From Sulfurospirillum diekertiae (lineage in GTDB: Bacteria > Campylobacterota > Campylobacteria > Campylobacterales > Sulfurospirillaceae), in the NCBI RefSeq assembly GCF_002162315.1, contig NZ_CP021416.1:1438207-1502206 (forward strand): a stretch of DNA of 64,000 bases, written 5' to 3'. The notes under the pieces were generated by a model. It had not been told where the DNA came from, did no database searches, and saw only the letters and a list, made by a program, of their open reading frames with translations. The first letter of the stretch is position 1. Every line of letters begins with the position of its first letter. Both the position numbers and the translations under genes were made by a program. Shown here one piece after another: positions 8,938-18,733 of this stretch.

Positions 8938-10018
8938 ATGAAAATATTTTGGGCTGTTGTGGGGAAAGAGTTACTGAGCTTTATACGTTCATGGCAGTTG
9001 GTTTTTGTTGTTCTTTACGCCTTTAGTTTTGAAGTTTACATTGCTGGCAGTGGCATTGAACTTAAACCTCGTAATATCGCCGTTGGCTATATTGATGCAA
9101 GCGGAGGAGGGCTGAGCCAGAAGTTTTTGAGTTACTTCCATGCGCCTGAATTTTTAGAACCCGTTTTATTTGAGTCACAAGAAAAACTCTCTCAAGCGGT
9201 ATTTGATAAAGAGATCATGGTAGGCTTAGTATTTGATGATACGTTTGAGCAAAATTTTCGTAAAAAACATGCGACTACTTTGAATGTTTTACTCGATGCC
9301 ACAGCAGCATCACAAGCCTTTACAGCTCTAAGTTATTTGCAAAATATCGCGATTAATTTCACAGCACATTCCTTTCCTGTGGAACTTGTGACCCACAAAC
9401 TCTTTAATGAAAACGCCGACAACCACACTTTTATGGCGCTGACAGAACTGCTCTCGATCACAACGCTTTTATCGGTCATTTTAACCGCCGTCGTGTTTGT
9501 GAAAGAGAAAGAGGAGGGGACATGGGATATTATGCTTTTGATGCCAGTGAATGCAAAAATTATCATTTTAGCAAAGTCTTTTTCACAGGTGATTATTGTG
9601 ATGGTGGGCATTGTTATCTCGGTGGGCTTTGTGATTTTTGGAGTGTTTAATACGCCAATTAATGGTTCGTTTTTTGCCTTTTTACTGCTCAGTTTTCTCT
9701 ATGCTTTTACAGGCGCTGGTATTGGACTTTTCATTGCAGCGATTGCTAAAGATGTCATGCAAGTCGCACAACTTGCCATCGTCATCATGCTTCCTCTCAT
9801 TTTTCTCAGCGGTGCGTGGACACCCATTTATGCGATGCATCCGTTGTTGCAGAAGTTCTCACTCATCTCGCCACTGCGGTATTACATCGAAGGAACGGAG
9901 AGTATTTTTTTTTCGCGGAACACCTATTTTGGAGCTTTACCCGTATTTCTTGGGGGTAACAGTAGTCGGGAGCGTGCTTTATTTTATTGGTTTTCGTAAG
10001 ATTGGGCGATTGTTTTGA
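8938..10018 (+). CDS. ABC-2 type permease, second subunit (YbhR-like), apparent frameshift
   Basis: It has the same architecture as the preceding permease: an N-terminal helix, a periplasmic domain (about 40-165), then five hydrophobic segments with KEKEEGT at about 189-195. The frame from 8938 stops at 9999 with an atypical tail. Changing the T9 run at 9905-9913 by one base restores the normal family ending FFRGTPILELYPYFLG and terminates at 10018. The start has AAAAAGGAG eight bases upstream. This is the last gene of the tolC-associated export operon. Confidence 0.85.
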
Positions 10019-10069
10019 TGTTACTGAAGCTTATCGACTTTTATTGGCAGAATTTTTTACATGTAAAGA

Positions 10070-10677
10070 TTAATGTAAGAAATTTTTGATACCTGTAAAA
10101 ATGAGCTGAGCTGAGAGTGCAGAAAGAACCAGCCCTGTTACTTTACTAAAGACAACAAGTCCCGTGCGTCCAATGAGCCTTTCGATATGCCCTGAGAGAT
10201 ACAATAATAACCCAATGCTAAAAATAGCCACTAAAAGTGCGCTTGAGCCTAAGATAAGATCTTCAAAACCATCCATATCGGCTCCCATAACCATTAAAGC
10301 ACCCACGGTTCCTGGTCCTACGGTAACTGGTATTGCCAAAGGCACAACGGCATGTTTTAAGATATCGGCTTTACATGTTGGTTCTGCATTAATGTCTTTT
10401 TGAACCAAATCAACAGCGGTTAAAAAAAGTAGAGCACCAGCTCCAATACGAAATGCATCAAGGGTAATGCCAAAGAGTTCAAAAATATATTTTCCGAAAA
10501 AAAGAATAATAAGACATGTAATAGAAATAGCCAATGTCACTTTAACTGCAAGACGCTTTTTATCACTCTCATCAATCCCTTTGGTCATCGACAAAAAGAT
10601 GGTCGTAACAAAAAAATGGTGTCATAATAAAAAAGAATTTGACATAAATTGCAAAAAAAAGTTGAGAGGTGAATCAT
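10070..10677 (-). CDS. MarC family (UPF0056) integral membrane protein, two apparent frameshifts
   Basis: The intact part (10070-10594) has the MarC family core SMTKGIDE, repeated hydrophobic helices and PLAIPVTVGPGTVGALMV, the family's conserved polar-proline segment. The N-terminus is scrambled unless one base is removed from each of two runs, A8 at 10653-10660 and A7 at 10610-10616. The protein then starts at 10677 as MIHLSTFF and runs through IMTPFFVTTIFLSMTKG, as family members do. About 200 residues and six membrane segments result. The MarC family has no settled function; the old link to antibiotic resistance was withdrawn. It converges with the ABC operon, and a palindrome copy (10057) lies between them. 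Confidence 0.82.
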
Positions 10678-10742
10678 GTATGCTCCTTAAAAAGAGTTGG
10701 CATTATAGCACTTTTTCAGTTCCTCTTTGGCAGAATAGGGGC

Positions 10743-11348
10743 ATGAAAAAAGAGATCCTTTACCTAACCGAATACTTAGCTAAAAGTGAAAGCGAGCAAG
10801 AGCGAACTTTTTATGCACTATTGATTCAAAACCTTGCCGACTTAGAGGTGTACTCACCGACTAAATTGACACAAGCGCAGATTGCCTCTTTGATGTCACG
10901 ACAAGGATTGAGCGTTCCTTCTAGTTTTAAAGAGGGAATTCAAGCACTCGATACTTTATTTGAATCATTCATTCCAAAGCCACTTCAAGAGGCAAAAAAA
11001 ACTCTTTTTATGACTCTTCTTCATGCAAACTTTCCTAAAAAGAAAGGTTTTTTGAGTGTCTCTTTAGAGCTTTTTCTCTCACAACTAGAACCTGTTGAAA
11101 TGAGCATCTATGAGAGCCTATTAGCCTATGTTGCTGGACTCAACCGTGCTCTTGCTCTTTTCTTTATCTTAGGTAAAGAAGATACTCAAAACTTTACACC
11201 TGAGCGTTTAGTTGCTTTTGGAGAATCTTTACATGGTAAACTTTTAGCATTTCTTTTTAATGAAGAAGAGACGGCACTTTTGAATCAAGGTCTTAAAGAA
11301 TTACTGGGTGTTTACCTCAGTTTATATGGCAAATATCTTTACATGTAA
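10743..11348 (+). CDS. Unknown, mostly helical protein
   Basis: I do not recognise this 201-residue protein. It begins MKKEILYLTEYLAKSES at ATG 10743. The open frame continues upstream, but that part overlaps the start of marC on the other strand and has no ribosome-binding site, so I reject it. The composition is Leu-rich and helical, with hydrophobic stretches at about 85-120 and 128-145 that are too interrupted for clear membrane spans. No Cys or obvious metal or catalytic motif is present. Its stop codon lies inside a palindrome copy (11340-11349, read Leu-Tyr-Met-stop). It looks cytoplasmic. Confidence 0.7.
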   Translation: MKKEILYLTEYLAKSESEQERTFYALLIQNLADLEVYSPTKLTQAQIASLMSRQGLSVPSSFKEGIQALDTLFESFIPKPLQEAKKTLFMTLLHANFPKKKGFLSVSLELFLSQLEPVEMSIYESLLAYVAGLNRALALFFILGKEDTQNFTPERLVAFGESLHGKLLAFLFNEEETALLNQGLKELLGVYLSLYGKYLYM

Positions 11349-11384
11349 ATCGAAAACAGTCAATTTTAGTCTTTTGCTTACGTT

Positions 11385-11390
11385 ATAATT
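11385..11390 (+). promoter_or_regulatory. Putative promoter of the DUF1847 gene
   Basis: TATAAT, preceded by TTGCTT (11375-11380), lies 33-38 bases before the start codon. The spacing between the two boxes is short for a classical promoter, so only the -10 box is trusted. Confidence 0.45.
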
Positions 11391-11422
11391 GTCATTATAA
11401 ATTCTAAAGGTTTAGAAAATGA

Positions 11423-12079
11423 ATGAAGAAGAAAAAAGAACTCAGTTGCGCTGAATGTGGAACACTGAATTGCCATAAACATGATAGTAGATATCCTAAA
11501 TTTTGTTTAACAACCAATGTTGATGAGCAGATGCTAGAAGAATCTCTTGCCTGTTATAAAGAAGAAGAGGGAATGGATCGCAAAATTGCACTGGCCGCTG
11601 CTGATATTGAAGGTAAATACTATGGACAATTAACACGTGTTGAAGAAATATTAGCCTTTGCAAGACGCATTGGTGCAAAGAAAATTGGTATTGCATCCTG
11701 TGTTGGCTTAGCTGCCGAGTCCAAAATTTTTGCTGAGATTCTTAAAGTCAATGGATTTGATGTTTTTATGGCAATTTGTAAAGTAGGTTCTCGTGATAAA
11801 TGCGATATTGGGCTTGAAGAAGAGCAAAAAATTCGCCCAAACACGTTTGAGCCGATGTGTAATCCTATTCTTCAAGCCAAATACCTCAATAAAGCAAAGA
11901 CAGATCTGAATGTGATTATGGGGTTGTGTGTTGGACATGACTCATTGTTTATCAAATATGCGAAAGCAACCACAACGTATCTTGTAGTCAAAGATCGTGT
12001 TTTGGGGCACAATCCTATTGCCGCATTGCATTTAACACAGACGTACTATAAAAAACTTTTAACACCTAAAGCGTATTAA
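11423..12079 (+). CDS. DUF1847 Cys-rich, probably metal-binding protein
   Basis: The 218-residue protein opens with a Cys/His cluster (CAECGTLNCHKHD, about 7-19) and has further conserved Cys in IASCVGLAAE (about 91-100), MAICKVGSRDKCDIG, EPMCNP and MGLCVGHDS. This is the pattern of the DUF1847 family, proposed to bind a metal or Fe-S cluster. Function is unknown. ATG 11423 gives the family N-terminus MKKKKELSCAEC. An overlapping ATG at 11419 in another frame would join the same protein if the A6 run near 11430 lost one base, so the first few residues are uncertain. It has its own promoter, and the diguanylate cyclase gene follows. Confidence 0.85.
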   Translation: MKKKKELSCAECGTLNCHKHDSRYPKFCLTTNVDEQMLEESLACYKEEEGMDRKIALAAADIEGKYYGQLTRVEEILAFARRIGAKKIGIASCVGLAAESKIFAEILKVNGFDVFMAICKVGSRDKCDIGLEEEQKIRPNTFEPMCNPILQAKYLNKAKTDLNVIMGLCVGHDSLFIKYAKATTTYLVVKDRVLGHNPIAALHLTQTYYKKLLTPKAY

Positions 12080-12127
12080 TTGGTTATACTCTATCAATAA
12101 AGAGAATTGAAAGGCGGAAAATACAAA

Positions 12128-13507
12128 ATGTATTTTTGGATAATGATGATATTTTTCGTACCATTTTCTCTTTTTGGTGTTGAACTATCGTTAGATGAAA
12201 ATACTTATCTTAAAAAACTAGGCACTGTTAACGTCTGTGTTGATCCCGATTGGGAACCTTTTGAGATGATAGATCAAAAAGGGAATTATACAGGTATTGG
12301 TGCTGATCTTTTGCATCTGGTTGCCCAACGCATTGGGCTTAAGATTACTGTTTTGCCGACAAAAGATTGGGACGAGAGTATTGCGTATTCCAAAGCAGGT
12401 AAATGTCAAATCATTAGCTTTCTCAATCAATCTCCTTACCGAGATACATGGCTTTTGTTTACAAAACCACATTTTAGTGATCCCAATGTTTTTATTACTC
12501 GAGAAGAGCACTCTTTCATTGGTGATCCTCATGATTTGGTCAATGAAAGCATTGTTTTTCCCACAGGAACAGCGATGGAAGAGCTTGTTCGCACAGAGTA
12601 TCCAAATCTCAACATTATAACCACGCACTCTGAAATGGATGCTTTCCAACTGGTCTCCAATAAAAAAGCAGACATCGCAATGCGCTCACTCATTGTGGCA
12701 GCGTATACACTGAAAAAAGAAGGAATGTTTAATCTCAAAATTGCAGGGCAATTACCCGATTATATCAATAAAATGCGCATGGGAGTCATACAAAGTGAAC
12801 CGATGCTTCGGGACATTTTAGACAAAGGTATTGCAACCATTAGTGCTGAAGATCGAGCGAATATTGTCAATAAATATGTGGCAATTAAAGCTCAAACCGT
12901 TTACGATTATAGCTTACTCTTGAAAATTGTTTTTGGGTTTATGATTTTGGGTCTATTGTTTCTATGGCGTTATTATGAGCTCAAAAAATATACTAAAGAG
13001 TTATTGTACCTTTCAGAAACAGACATTCTTACCAAAATGTACAATCGAATGAAGATCGAAAAAGAGTTGGTTATGCAAGTTGAGCGTGCTAAAGCCATGA
13101 AATATTCTTTTTCTATATTATTGATTGATTTTGATTTTTTTAAGATCATCAATGACACCTTTGGTCATCCTATTGGTGACAAAGTCTTGATTGAAATGGC
13201 AGACCTTATTAAGCGAAGTATTCGCTCTGATGATAGGATTGGACGTTGGGGTGGAGAAGAGTTTTTAGTGCTTTGTCCACAGAGTAATGAAGATGAAGCA
13301 CTAAATATTGCCAGACGTATTCAAATGGCAATTCATACAGGTGTTTTTTCGACCCATAAACATCATACGGTTAGTATTGGTATACGAACATTAACAGATG
13401 AAGACATACCTTATACGCTAATATCACATGCTGATGACGCACTGTATAAAGCAAAAAATACAGGTCGCGATACAATTTGTTGTTCTTCTTCTAGCACATC
13501 TATTTAA
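12128..13507 (+). CDS. Periplasmic-sensor diguanylate cyclase (SBP_bac_3 + GGDEF)
   Basis: The 459-residue receptor has a signal peptide (about 1-18), a periplasmic solute-binding domain of the amino-acid type (about 30-255, starting VNVCVDPDWEPFEMID), one membrane span (about 262-281), and a cytoplasmic GGDEF domain (about 300-455). The active-site loop reads GRWGGEEFLVLCP, so GG[E]EF is intact and cyclic-di-GMP synthesis is likely. ETDILTKMYNR is the usual GGDEF opening. It probably couples a small ligand outside to c-di-GMP-controlled attachment or motility. Start ATG 12128 is chosen for its AAGGCGGAA ribosome-binding site and for giving a proper signal peptide. The last bases overlap the convergent yggS gene by 8. 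Confidence 0.93.
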   Translation: MYFWIMMIFFVPFSLFGVELSLDENTYLKKLGTVNVCVDPDWEPFEMIDQKGNYTGIGADLLHLVAQRIGLKITVLPTKDWDESIAYSKAGKCQIISFLNQSPYRDTWLLFTKPHFSDPNVFITREEHSFIGDPHDLVNESIVFPTGTAMEELVRTEYPNLNIITTHSEMDAFQLVSNKKADIAMRSLIVAAYTLKKEGMFNLKIAGQLPDYINKMRMGVIQSEPMLRDILDKGIATISAEDRANIVNKYVAIKAQTVYDYSLLLKIVFGFMILGLLFLWRYYELKKYTKELLYLSETDILTKMYNRMKIEKELVMQVERAKAMKYSFSILLIDFDFFKIINDTFGHPIGDKVLIEMADLIKRSIRSDDRIGRWGGEEFLVLCPQSNEDEALNIARRIQMAIHTGVFSTHKHHTVSIGIRTLTDEDIPYTLISHADDALYKAKNTGRDTICCSSSSTSI

Positions 13508-14177
13508 ATAAAATACTTCCCAAACGAATCATGTTAGAACCACAGGCAATTGCTAATTCAAAATCTCCACTCATACCCATTGAACAATATTTCGCACCAT
13601 AATTTTGGAGTGATTCAAAGATTTTATGCGTGGTTTCAAAGCTCTTTTGAATAACAGCGCACTCTTCGGTATGTGCACCAATACTCATGACACCTTTAAG
13701 CTGAAGGTGTTTACATGTAAGCACGATTTGTTCATACACTTCGATTGCTTGCTCAGGCAGAACACCCGCTTTTTGTTCTTCATAGGCACTGTTGATTTGA
13801 AGCAGAACGTTCATGGTTTTATTCTTTACATGTAAACGTTTGTCGATCTCTTGGGCAAGCTCTAAAGAGCTTAGAGAGTGCATCAATGATGGCTCTAAAT
13901 CGATGAGTTGGTTGATTTTGTTGGTTTGTAATCGTCCTATAAAATGCCATTCAAGTGGGAGGCGTGAAAGTGCATGAACTTTGTCACTCATATCTTGAAT
14001 TTTATTTTCACCAAAACAACGTTGACCTGCATGGTACATCGCTTCAATCATAGAAGGATCAGCGCTTTTACTTGCTGCAACAATCTTAACAATCAAGTGT
14101 TGATCGACACTCAAACGCGCTTTTTCAACGCGTGTGAGAATATCATCCAAAGTATTTACAAAATTTTTAGTTTCCAT
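13500..14177 (-). CDS. YggS/PROSC-family PLP-binding homeostasis protein
   Basis: The 225-residue single-domain alanine-racemase-fold protein binds pyridoxal phosphate through K37 in VAASKSAD. FGENKIQD, EWHFIGRLQTNK and GMSGDFELAI are the other family motifs and bind the phosphate and ring. It has no known catalytic activity and keeps free PLP and amino-acid pools in balance. It is the last gene of the minus-strand run from murJ and overlaps rseP by 11 bases. Two palindrome copies lie in it (13711 and 13826), read as Thr-Cys-Lys and Leu-His-Val. Confidence 0.93.
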   Translation of the reverse strand: METKNFVNTLDDILTRVEKARLSVDQHLIVKIVAASKSADPSMIEAMYHAGQRCFGENKIQDMSDKVHALSRLPLEWHFIGRLQTNKINQLIDLEPSLMHSLSSLELAQEIDKRLHVKNKTMNVLLQINSAYEEQKAGVLPEQAIEVYEQIVLTCKHLQLKGVMSIGAHTEECAVIQKSFETTHKIFESLQNYGAKYCSMGMSGDFELAIACGSNMIRLGSILFK

Positions 14178-15225
14178 TGGTTAGCCTGTAAATATCATTA
14201 AAAATACTCAAAGCCATAAGGCTGAGTAAAAATATCCATCCCATTGACGTCATAGCCGTAAGTACACGCTCACTGGGTGCTTTTTTGGTCAACATTTCGT
14301 AGGCATTAAACATAATGTGTCCACCATCAAGGGCAGGAATTGGTAAAAGATTGAGAACGCCAAGGTTAACAGAAATAAGTGCCGTCAATGCAAAAAGCGC
14401 CACAAGACCAGCAGCGCTCGCCTCTGAAGTGACTTGAACAATCGAGATGATACCCCCTAACTCTTTAGGTGAAACAACCCCTTCAATGAGTTTTTGAAGA
14501 CTGGTTAAAATAAGTGTGGTTGCCTTTATGGTTTGTTCATAAGCAAATCCTGGAAGTTCACTGATGCTATAAACCATTTCAATCGTTTTACCGCTTGGGA
14601 GAACACCAATCATTTTTTTCTGTTTTGTCTCTCCAAACATATTTTTGTATTCACTAATTTTTGGTGACAAAACAATCGTTTGTACGCTTCCTGCTCGCTC
14701 AACTTTCATTTGCATTGAACCACTATTTTTTTGAATGAGTATACTCACTTCATCCCAAGTTTCAATGAGTTCGTTATTAATCATTACAATGCGGTCATTC
14801 TCTTGGAGACCTGCTTCTAAAGCAGGGGAGTTTGGACTAATTTTACCAATAATTGGAGCAAATTTTGTTACTCCCATCGTCCCTACAGCAAGAAAAAGCA
14901 AGAAAGCAAGTAAGAAGTTCGCAAAGGGACCTGCAAAAAGGATAATAATACGTTTCCATGGTGCTTTGGTTGTATAACTGTCAGCATCATAACTGACTTT
15001 TGTTGGATCACGATCGTCTTGTCCCTTCATCTGCACATAGCCACCTAACGGAATGAGACTTAGACAATACTCTGTATGACCAACGATTTTTGAAAAGATC
15101 TTTTTTCCAAATCCAATGCTGAAAACTTCAACGTGAACACCAAAAAATCGAGCGGCAAGAAAATGTCCTAATTCATGAAAAAAAATGAGAAACGAGAGAA
15201 CCAATATTGAGGTCAGTGTACCCAT
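14167..15225 (-). CDS. rseP: RseP-type site-2 intramembrane zinc metalloprotease
   Basis: The 352-residue membrane protein has HELGH (17-21) in its first membrane helix and NLLPIPALDGG in the third, the two zinc-binding motifs of M50 proteases. Between them lies one PDZ domain (about 110-190, SPALEAGLQENDRI). Family members cleave membrane-bound anti-sigma factors and signal-peptide remnants. With one PDZ domain it is shorter than the E. coli enzyme (450 residues, two PDZ) and matches the Gram-positive/epsilon type. The start abuts the stop of pgsA (shared base region at 15225), as expected for translational coupling. Confidence 0.93.
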   Translation of the reverse strand: MGTLTSILVLSFLIFFHELGHFLAARFFGVHVEVFSIGFGKKIFSKIVGHTEYCLSLIPLGGYVQMKGQDDRDPTKVSYDADSYTTKAPWKRIIILFAGPFANFLLAFLLFLAVGTMGVTKFAPIIGKISPNSPALEAGLQENDRIVMINNELIETWDEVSILIQKNSGSMQMKVERAGSVQTIVLSPKISEYKNMFGETKQKKMIGVLPSGKTIEMVYSISELPGFAYEQTIKATTLILTSLQKLIEGVVSPKELGGIISIVQVTSEASAAGLVALFALTALISVNLGVLNLLPIPALDGGHIMFNAYEMLTKKAPSERVLTAMTSMGWIFLLSLMALSIFNDIYRLTNGN

Positions 15226-15767
15226 CAGTTGCTCTCTTTTTTTGTGTAGCCAATGATATATTCATAACCAGAGTACAATGTAAGTCCAACAGCAACCCAT
15301 AAAAGTAACTCAGCATAAGGCCAGTTCATCATTAAAAAGCCAATGGCAATCATCTGAAAAACAGTTTTGACTTTACCCGCCATACTCGCAGCAATATTCT
15401 TACCTTCACCCATTGCCGCTACACGAAGTCCTGTAATAAAAAATTCACGTGTTAGGATAAGAAAAATGGCCCAAGGGTTAGCCCGATCAATCATCATCAG
15501 TCCCAAAAATGCCGCTAAGGTAAGCATTTTATCAGCAAGTGGATCAAGAATAGCACCCAGTTGTGTTTTCTGATTCCAATTACGTGCAATATAGCCATCA
15601 AAAAAATCTGTTGCGCTCGCAATAACAAAAATAAGTGCAGCAAAGTAATCTAACCAACTTACATGTAAGCCCTTAAACAAGGGTAAATCACGATTGACTA
15701 AAAGAATAAACATAAGGGGTGCTAAGCCAATACGCATAGAGGCTAGAAGGTTTGGAAGATTCATCAT
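15225..15767 (-). CDS. pgsA: CDP-diacylglycerol--glycerol-3-phosphate phosphatidyltransferase
   Basis: The 180-residue inner-membrane enzyme makes phosphatidylglycerophosphate, the first committed step to phosphatidylglycerol and cardiolipin. The CDP-alcohol phosphotransferase motif D-x2-D-G-x2-A-R-x8-G-x3-D-x3-D is complete (D54, D57, G71, D75, D79). Five to six hydrophobic segments are present. It overlaps fabL by 4 bases and is followed at once by rseP. A palindrome copy (15659) encodes Leu-His-Val near residue 35. Confidence 0.94.
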   Translation of the reverse strand: MMNLPNLLASMRIGLAPLMFILLVNRDLPLFKGLHVSWLDYFAALIFVIASATDFFDGYIARNWNQKTQLGAILDPLADKMLTLAAFLGLMMIDRANPWAIFLILTREFFITGLRVAAMGEGKNIAASMAGKVKTVFQMIAIGFLMMNWPYAELLLWVAVGLTLYSGYEYIIGYTKKESN

Positions 15768-16531
15768 TTAAACGTTGTACCACCATCAATCAGCATGGTG
15801 TGCCCTGTAATCCATGATGCCTTATCTGAACAAAGGAATAAACAAGCTCCAGCTAAGTCTTGTGGTTGCCCCATACGACCTAAAGGTGAAAGTTTAGCGG
15901 TGATATCACGAACCTCTTCATAGTTAGTAAAAGCTCTTAAAGCATCGGTTTCGATAGGCCCACCACTCACAGCATTGACACGAATACCTTTACAACCAAG
16001 TTCCGCTGCAGCATAACGAACCATTGTCTCAACAGCCGCTTTTGCGGTACCATGACCTGCATAATTTTCAATATAAACGAGATTTCCAGTAGATGAAAGA
16101 GAGATAATACTTCCCCCTCCAATTTTTTCCATACGTTTAGCCGCTTCTTGTGCACCCACGACAAAAGCATTGACCGTTGCTGTAAAGATGTTGTTAATAC
16201 CACGAGGTTTAAGTTTCATAAACTTGGTATATCCACCCACAACTGGTCGACCAGAAATGATCGCGTTAGAGATAAAAAAGTCTACACGATCAAAATCTTT
16301 GTCAATTTCCAAGAAAAGATCTTTATAGGTCTCTGGTTCTAAAATATTGAGAGGATATGCTTTGGCTTTAATGCCAAATTTTTCTTCTAAATCTTTCACT
16401 TGCTCTTGTGCTAACGCTTCATTTGAATTGTACGTAAATGCAATATTCACACCTGCTTGGGCAAATTCATGAACAATGGCTTGACCGATACCTCTGGTAC
16501 CGCCGCTAATGACAAGTGTTTTTCCCTTCAT
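15764..16531 (-). CDS. fabL: FabL-type enoyl-ACP reductase (SDR family)
   Basis: The 255-residue Rossmann-fold NAD(P)H-dependent protein opens GGTRGIG (cofactor binding). The catalytic pair is Y157 and K164, spaced Y-x6-K in YAGHGTAK. That spacing marks FabL/FabI enoyl-ACP reductases rather than ordinary SDRs (Y-x3-K). IENY, VNAVSGGPIETDAL and the ending GHTMLIDGG agree with Bacillus FabL. It would reduce trans-2-enoyl-ACP in the last step of the fatty-acid elongation cycle. It sits between dapA and pgsA, with fatty-acid and phospholipid functions side by side. Annotation as a generic oxidoreductase is common for this locus. Confidence 0.85.
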   Translation of the reverse strand: MKGKTLVISGGTRGIGQAIVHEFAQAGVNIAFTYNSNEALAQEQVKDLEEKFGIKAKAYPLNILEPETYKDLFLEIDKDFDRVDFFISNAIISGRPVVGGYTKFMKLKPRGINNIFTATVNAFVVGAQEAAKRMEKIGGGSIISLSSTGNLVYIENYAGHGTAKAAVETMVRYAAAELGCKGIRVNAVSGGPIETDALRAFTNYEEVRDITAKLSPLGRMGQPQDLAGACLFLCSDKASWITGHTMLIDGGTTFK

Positions 16532-17424
16532 TAAAATCCTTTAATCGTATATTTTTTAAGTGTATTTTCAATGCGTTTCATATTGTCGTTGCTTGGAGCA
16601 CACAGAGGCAAACGATATTCCAGTGTTTCAAGCAAACCAGCAATATACATTGCCGCTTTTATAGGAATAGGATTACTTTCGCAGAAAAGTGTTTTATTGA
16701 TCTCATACAGTGAATCATTAATGGCTTTTGCCCCATGAAAATCACCTTTAAGCGCTAAGTGTGTAAGCTCTGCAATTTGGTCAGGTAGAATATTTGATGT
16801 GACGGAAATTACACCTGAGCCTCCATTGGAAAGAATAGGGTAATTGATCGCATCTTCACCGCTAAAGACAGAGAGTTGCGGCTGATGTGCGAGTAAATCT
16901 ACACAACGATCAATCGAGCCTGTTGCCTCTTTGACACCAAAAATATTAGGACAAGCACCAAAAAGTCTAAAGATGGTATCGGGGAGTAAATCACATCCTG
17001 TACGTCCTGGGACATTGTACAACAACACAGGAATATCAACAGAACCTGCAATCGCTTTATAATGTTGAAAAAGACCTTCTTGTGTTGGTTTGTTATAGTA
17101 TGGTGTTACAGAAAGAATAGCATGCGCTCCATGTGCTTGTGCAAATTTAGCCAATCCAATGGCTTCATGGGTTGCATTACTTCCAGCGCCTGCAAGAACT
17201 TTGACAGCACTATGTGAGCAAACATCGACTGCTATTTCAATACAACGGCGGTGTTCATCATGATCTAGTGTTGCACTTTCACCTGTTGTTCCAACAGGGA
17301 CAACAACATCTATGCCATTTTTAATCTGTCTTTCTATGAGTTTTGCATATTGAACTTCATCGAGTTTTCCATTTTTAAAGGGTGTGATAAGAGCGGTCAT
17401 TGCTCCTTGTAACGCCTGTTGCAT
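16531..17424 (-). CDS. dapA: 4-hydroxy-tetrahydrodipicolinate synthase
   Basis: The 297-residue TIM-barrel enzyme condenses pyruvate with aspartate semialdehyde in the lysine/meso-diaminopimelate pathway. The Schiff-base lysine is K165 (GVKEATGS). GTTGES (46-51) and YNVPGRTG (136-143) provide the catalytic Thr and Tyr and the semialdehyde-binding Arg. Length and ends match the family. It shares its stop region with the fabL start (1-base overlap) and lies one base from the M16 protease gene, so it is co-transcribed. Confidence 0.96.
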   Translation of the reverse strand: MQQALQGAMTALITPFKNGKLDEVQYAKLIERQIKNGIDVVVPVGTTGESATLDHDEHRRCIEIAVDVCSHSAVKVLAGAGSNATHEAIGLAKFAQAHGAHAILSVTPYYNKPTQEGLFQHYKAIAGSVDIPVLLYNVPGRTGCDLLPDTIFRLFGACPNIFGVKEATGSIDRCVDLLAHQPQLSVFSGEDAINYPILSNGGSGVISVTSNILPDQIAELTHLALKGDFHGAKAINDSLYEINKTLFCESNPIPIKAAMYIAGLLETLEYRLPLCAPSNDNMKRIENTLKKYTIKGF

Positions 17425-17425
17425 T

Positions 17426-18727
17426 TTAATAATCCTTTCTTAATATAACGGTAGTAGATGATTGTGGAACTAAATATTTATTAACAACTTTAATTATATC
17501 TTCTTTTTTGAGCTTGTTAATACCTTCTTCGTAGTTCAAAAGGGGTGTAATATCCCCTTTTGCAAAGTAGGAACCAAAAAGTGTTGCAAGATCGCTAGAG
17601 CTTTCTAAATTATGAATAAAATCAGCCTTTGTATTGATCTTAATTTTTTCAATATCTTTATCACTGACATCACCTTTTTTAAGGCTCTCTATAATTTTAA
17701 GTATTTCAGTTTCAACGCTCTCAGCTTTGACGCCAGGATTACACACAGCTAAAAATAAAAAGACAGAAGGGTCTTTTGCTTCCATCGCATAGCCGTAGAT
17801 TTGATTGACAAGTTTTTTCTCATCCACTAAAATACGGTGCAGTTTACTACTCTTACCACTGCTTAAAAGCTCACTTAAAGCGGAAAGTGCTACTTGATCT
17901 TCATGTAAAAAATTTGGAATTTTATAGGCAATTGCTACCATTTCTACTTCACTCTCTTTTTTAATGAAAAGACGTTTTGCTCCATCTTGTTGTGGCTCTA
18001 CTTGATGATGTGCTTTTGGAAGAGGTGTAGAATTTTTAATTTCACCGAAATATTTTGTAACATTTTTGAAAACATCTTCAGGTTCAATATCACCAGCAAC
18101 CACAACAATAGCATTGGACGGTTGATAGTATTTAGCGTGAAAACTACGAATATCCTCAATACTCCAATTTTTGATATCGTCTATAAAACCAATGGGTGTC
18201 CAATGGTATGGATGGTAGGTAAAGGCATTATTGAAAAGTCTAAAATAGAGATAACCTATAGGTGAATTATCGGTTCTCCATAGCCTCTCTTCTAAAACAA
18301 CATTACGCTCTGGTTGAAACTCTTCATCCGTGAGTTTAAGATTTTGCATCAGTTCTGCAAAAAGCTCCAATGATTTTGGTAAATTTTTGGATGAACTTTT
18401 GATAAAGTAATGTGTATAATCAAAACCTGTTGAGGCGTTATTGACACCACCAAATCCTTTGACAATTTCATCAAATTCACCTGTTTTAAGGTTTTTGGTT
18501 GACTTAAAATTGAGGTGCTCAAGCATGTGAGCTATACCACTTTTACCCATAATTTCATTGCAGCTACCAACTTTGTAAAAAATATCTGTTGTAATGACAT
18601 CGCTTTTATTGTGCATGGGAATAACAACAATTTGAAGCCCATTCTCCAATGTTTTGCTAAAATGTTCAGGTAGAGAATTAGCCATTAACGCTCCTAAAAA
18701 TATTAAAAATAGTAGTATCTGTTTCAT
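17426..18727 (-). CDS. Secreted M16 family zinc peptidase
   Basis: The 433-residue protein has a signal peptide (about 1-17, [16 protein letters not shown]). The inverted zinc motif HxxEH is at 67-71 (HMLEH), and a downstream Glu in the [12 protein letters not shown] region (about 140-150) acts as the third ligand. The C-terminal half is the second, non-catalytic M16 domain. Family members (PqqL/YmxG types) degrade peptides in the periplasm. The counterpart in the same position in C. jejuni is Cj0805. It sits in the lipid/cell-wall gene run and no substrate can be inferred. Confidence 0.92.
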   Translation of the reverse strand: MKQILLFLIFLGALMANSLPEHFSKTLENGLQIVVIPMHNKSDVITTDIFYKVGSCNEIMGKSGIAHMLEHLNFKSTKNLKTGEFDEIVKGFGGVNNASTGFDYTHYFIKSSSKNLPKSLELFAELMQNLKLTDEEFQPERNVVLEERLWRTDNSPIGYLYFRLFNNAFTYHPYHWTPIGFIDDIKNWSIEDIRSFHAKYYQPSNAIVVVAGDIEPEDVFKNVTKYFGEIKNSTPLPKAHHQVEPQQDGAKRLFIKKESEVEMVAIAYKIPNFLHEDQVALSALSELLSSGKSSKLHRILVDEKKLVNQIYGYAMEAKDPSVFLFLAVCNPGVKAESVETEILKIIESLKKGDVSDKDIEKIKINTKADFIHNLESSSDLATLFGSYFAKGDITPLLNYEEGINKLKKEDIIKVVNKYLVPQSSTTVILRKDY

Positions 18728-18733
18728 TGTTTA

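Noticed and set aside
6245-9913. Phase-variable contingency loci at the A/T runs of the ABC operon
   Set aside because: The same kind of break occurs in cysS and murJ, which cannot be switched off, and contingency tracts in Campylobacterota are mostly G/C. Sequencing error is simpler.
10467-10742. Upstream extension of the unknown gene at 10743 by 92 codons
   Set aside because: The extra part overlaps the restored start of marC on the other strand, has atypical composition and no ribosome-binding site; ATG 10743 gives a natural start.
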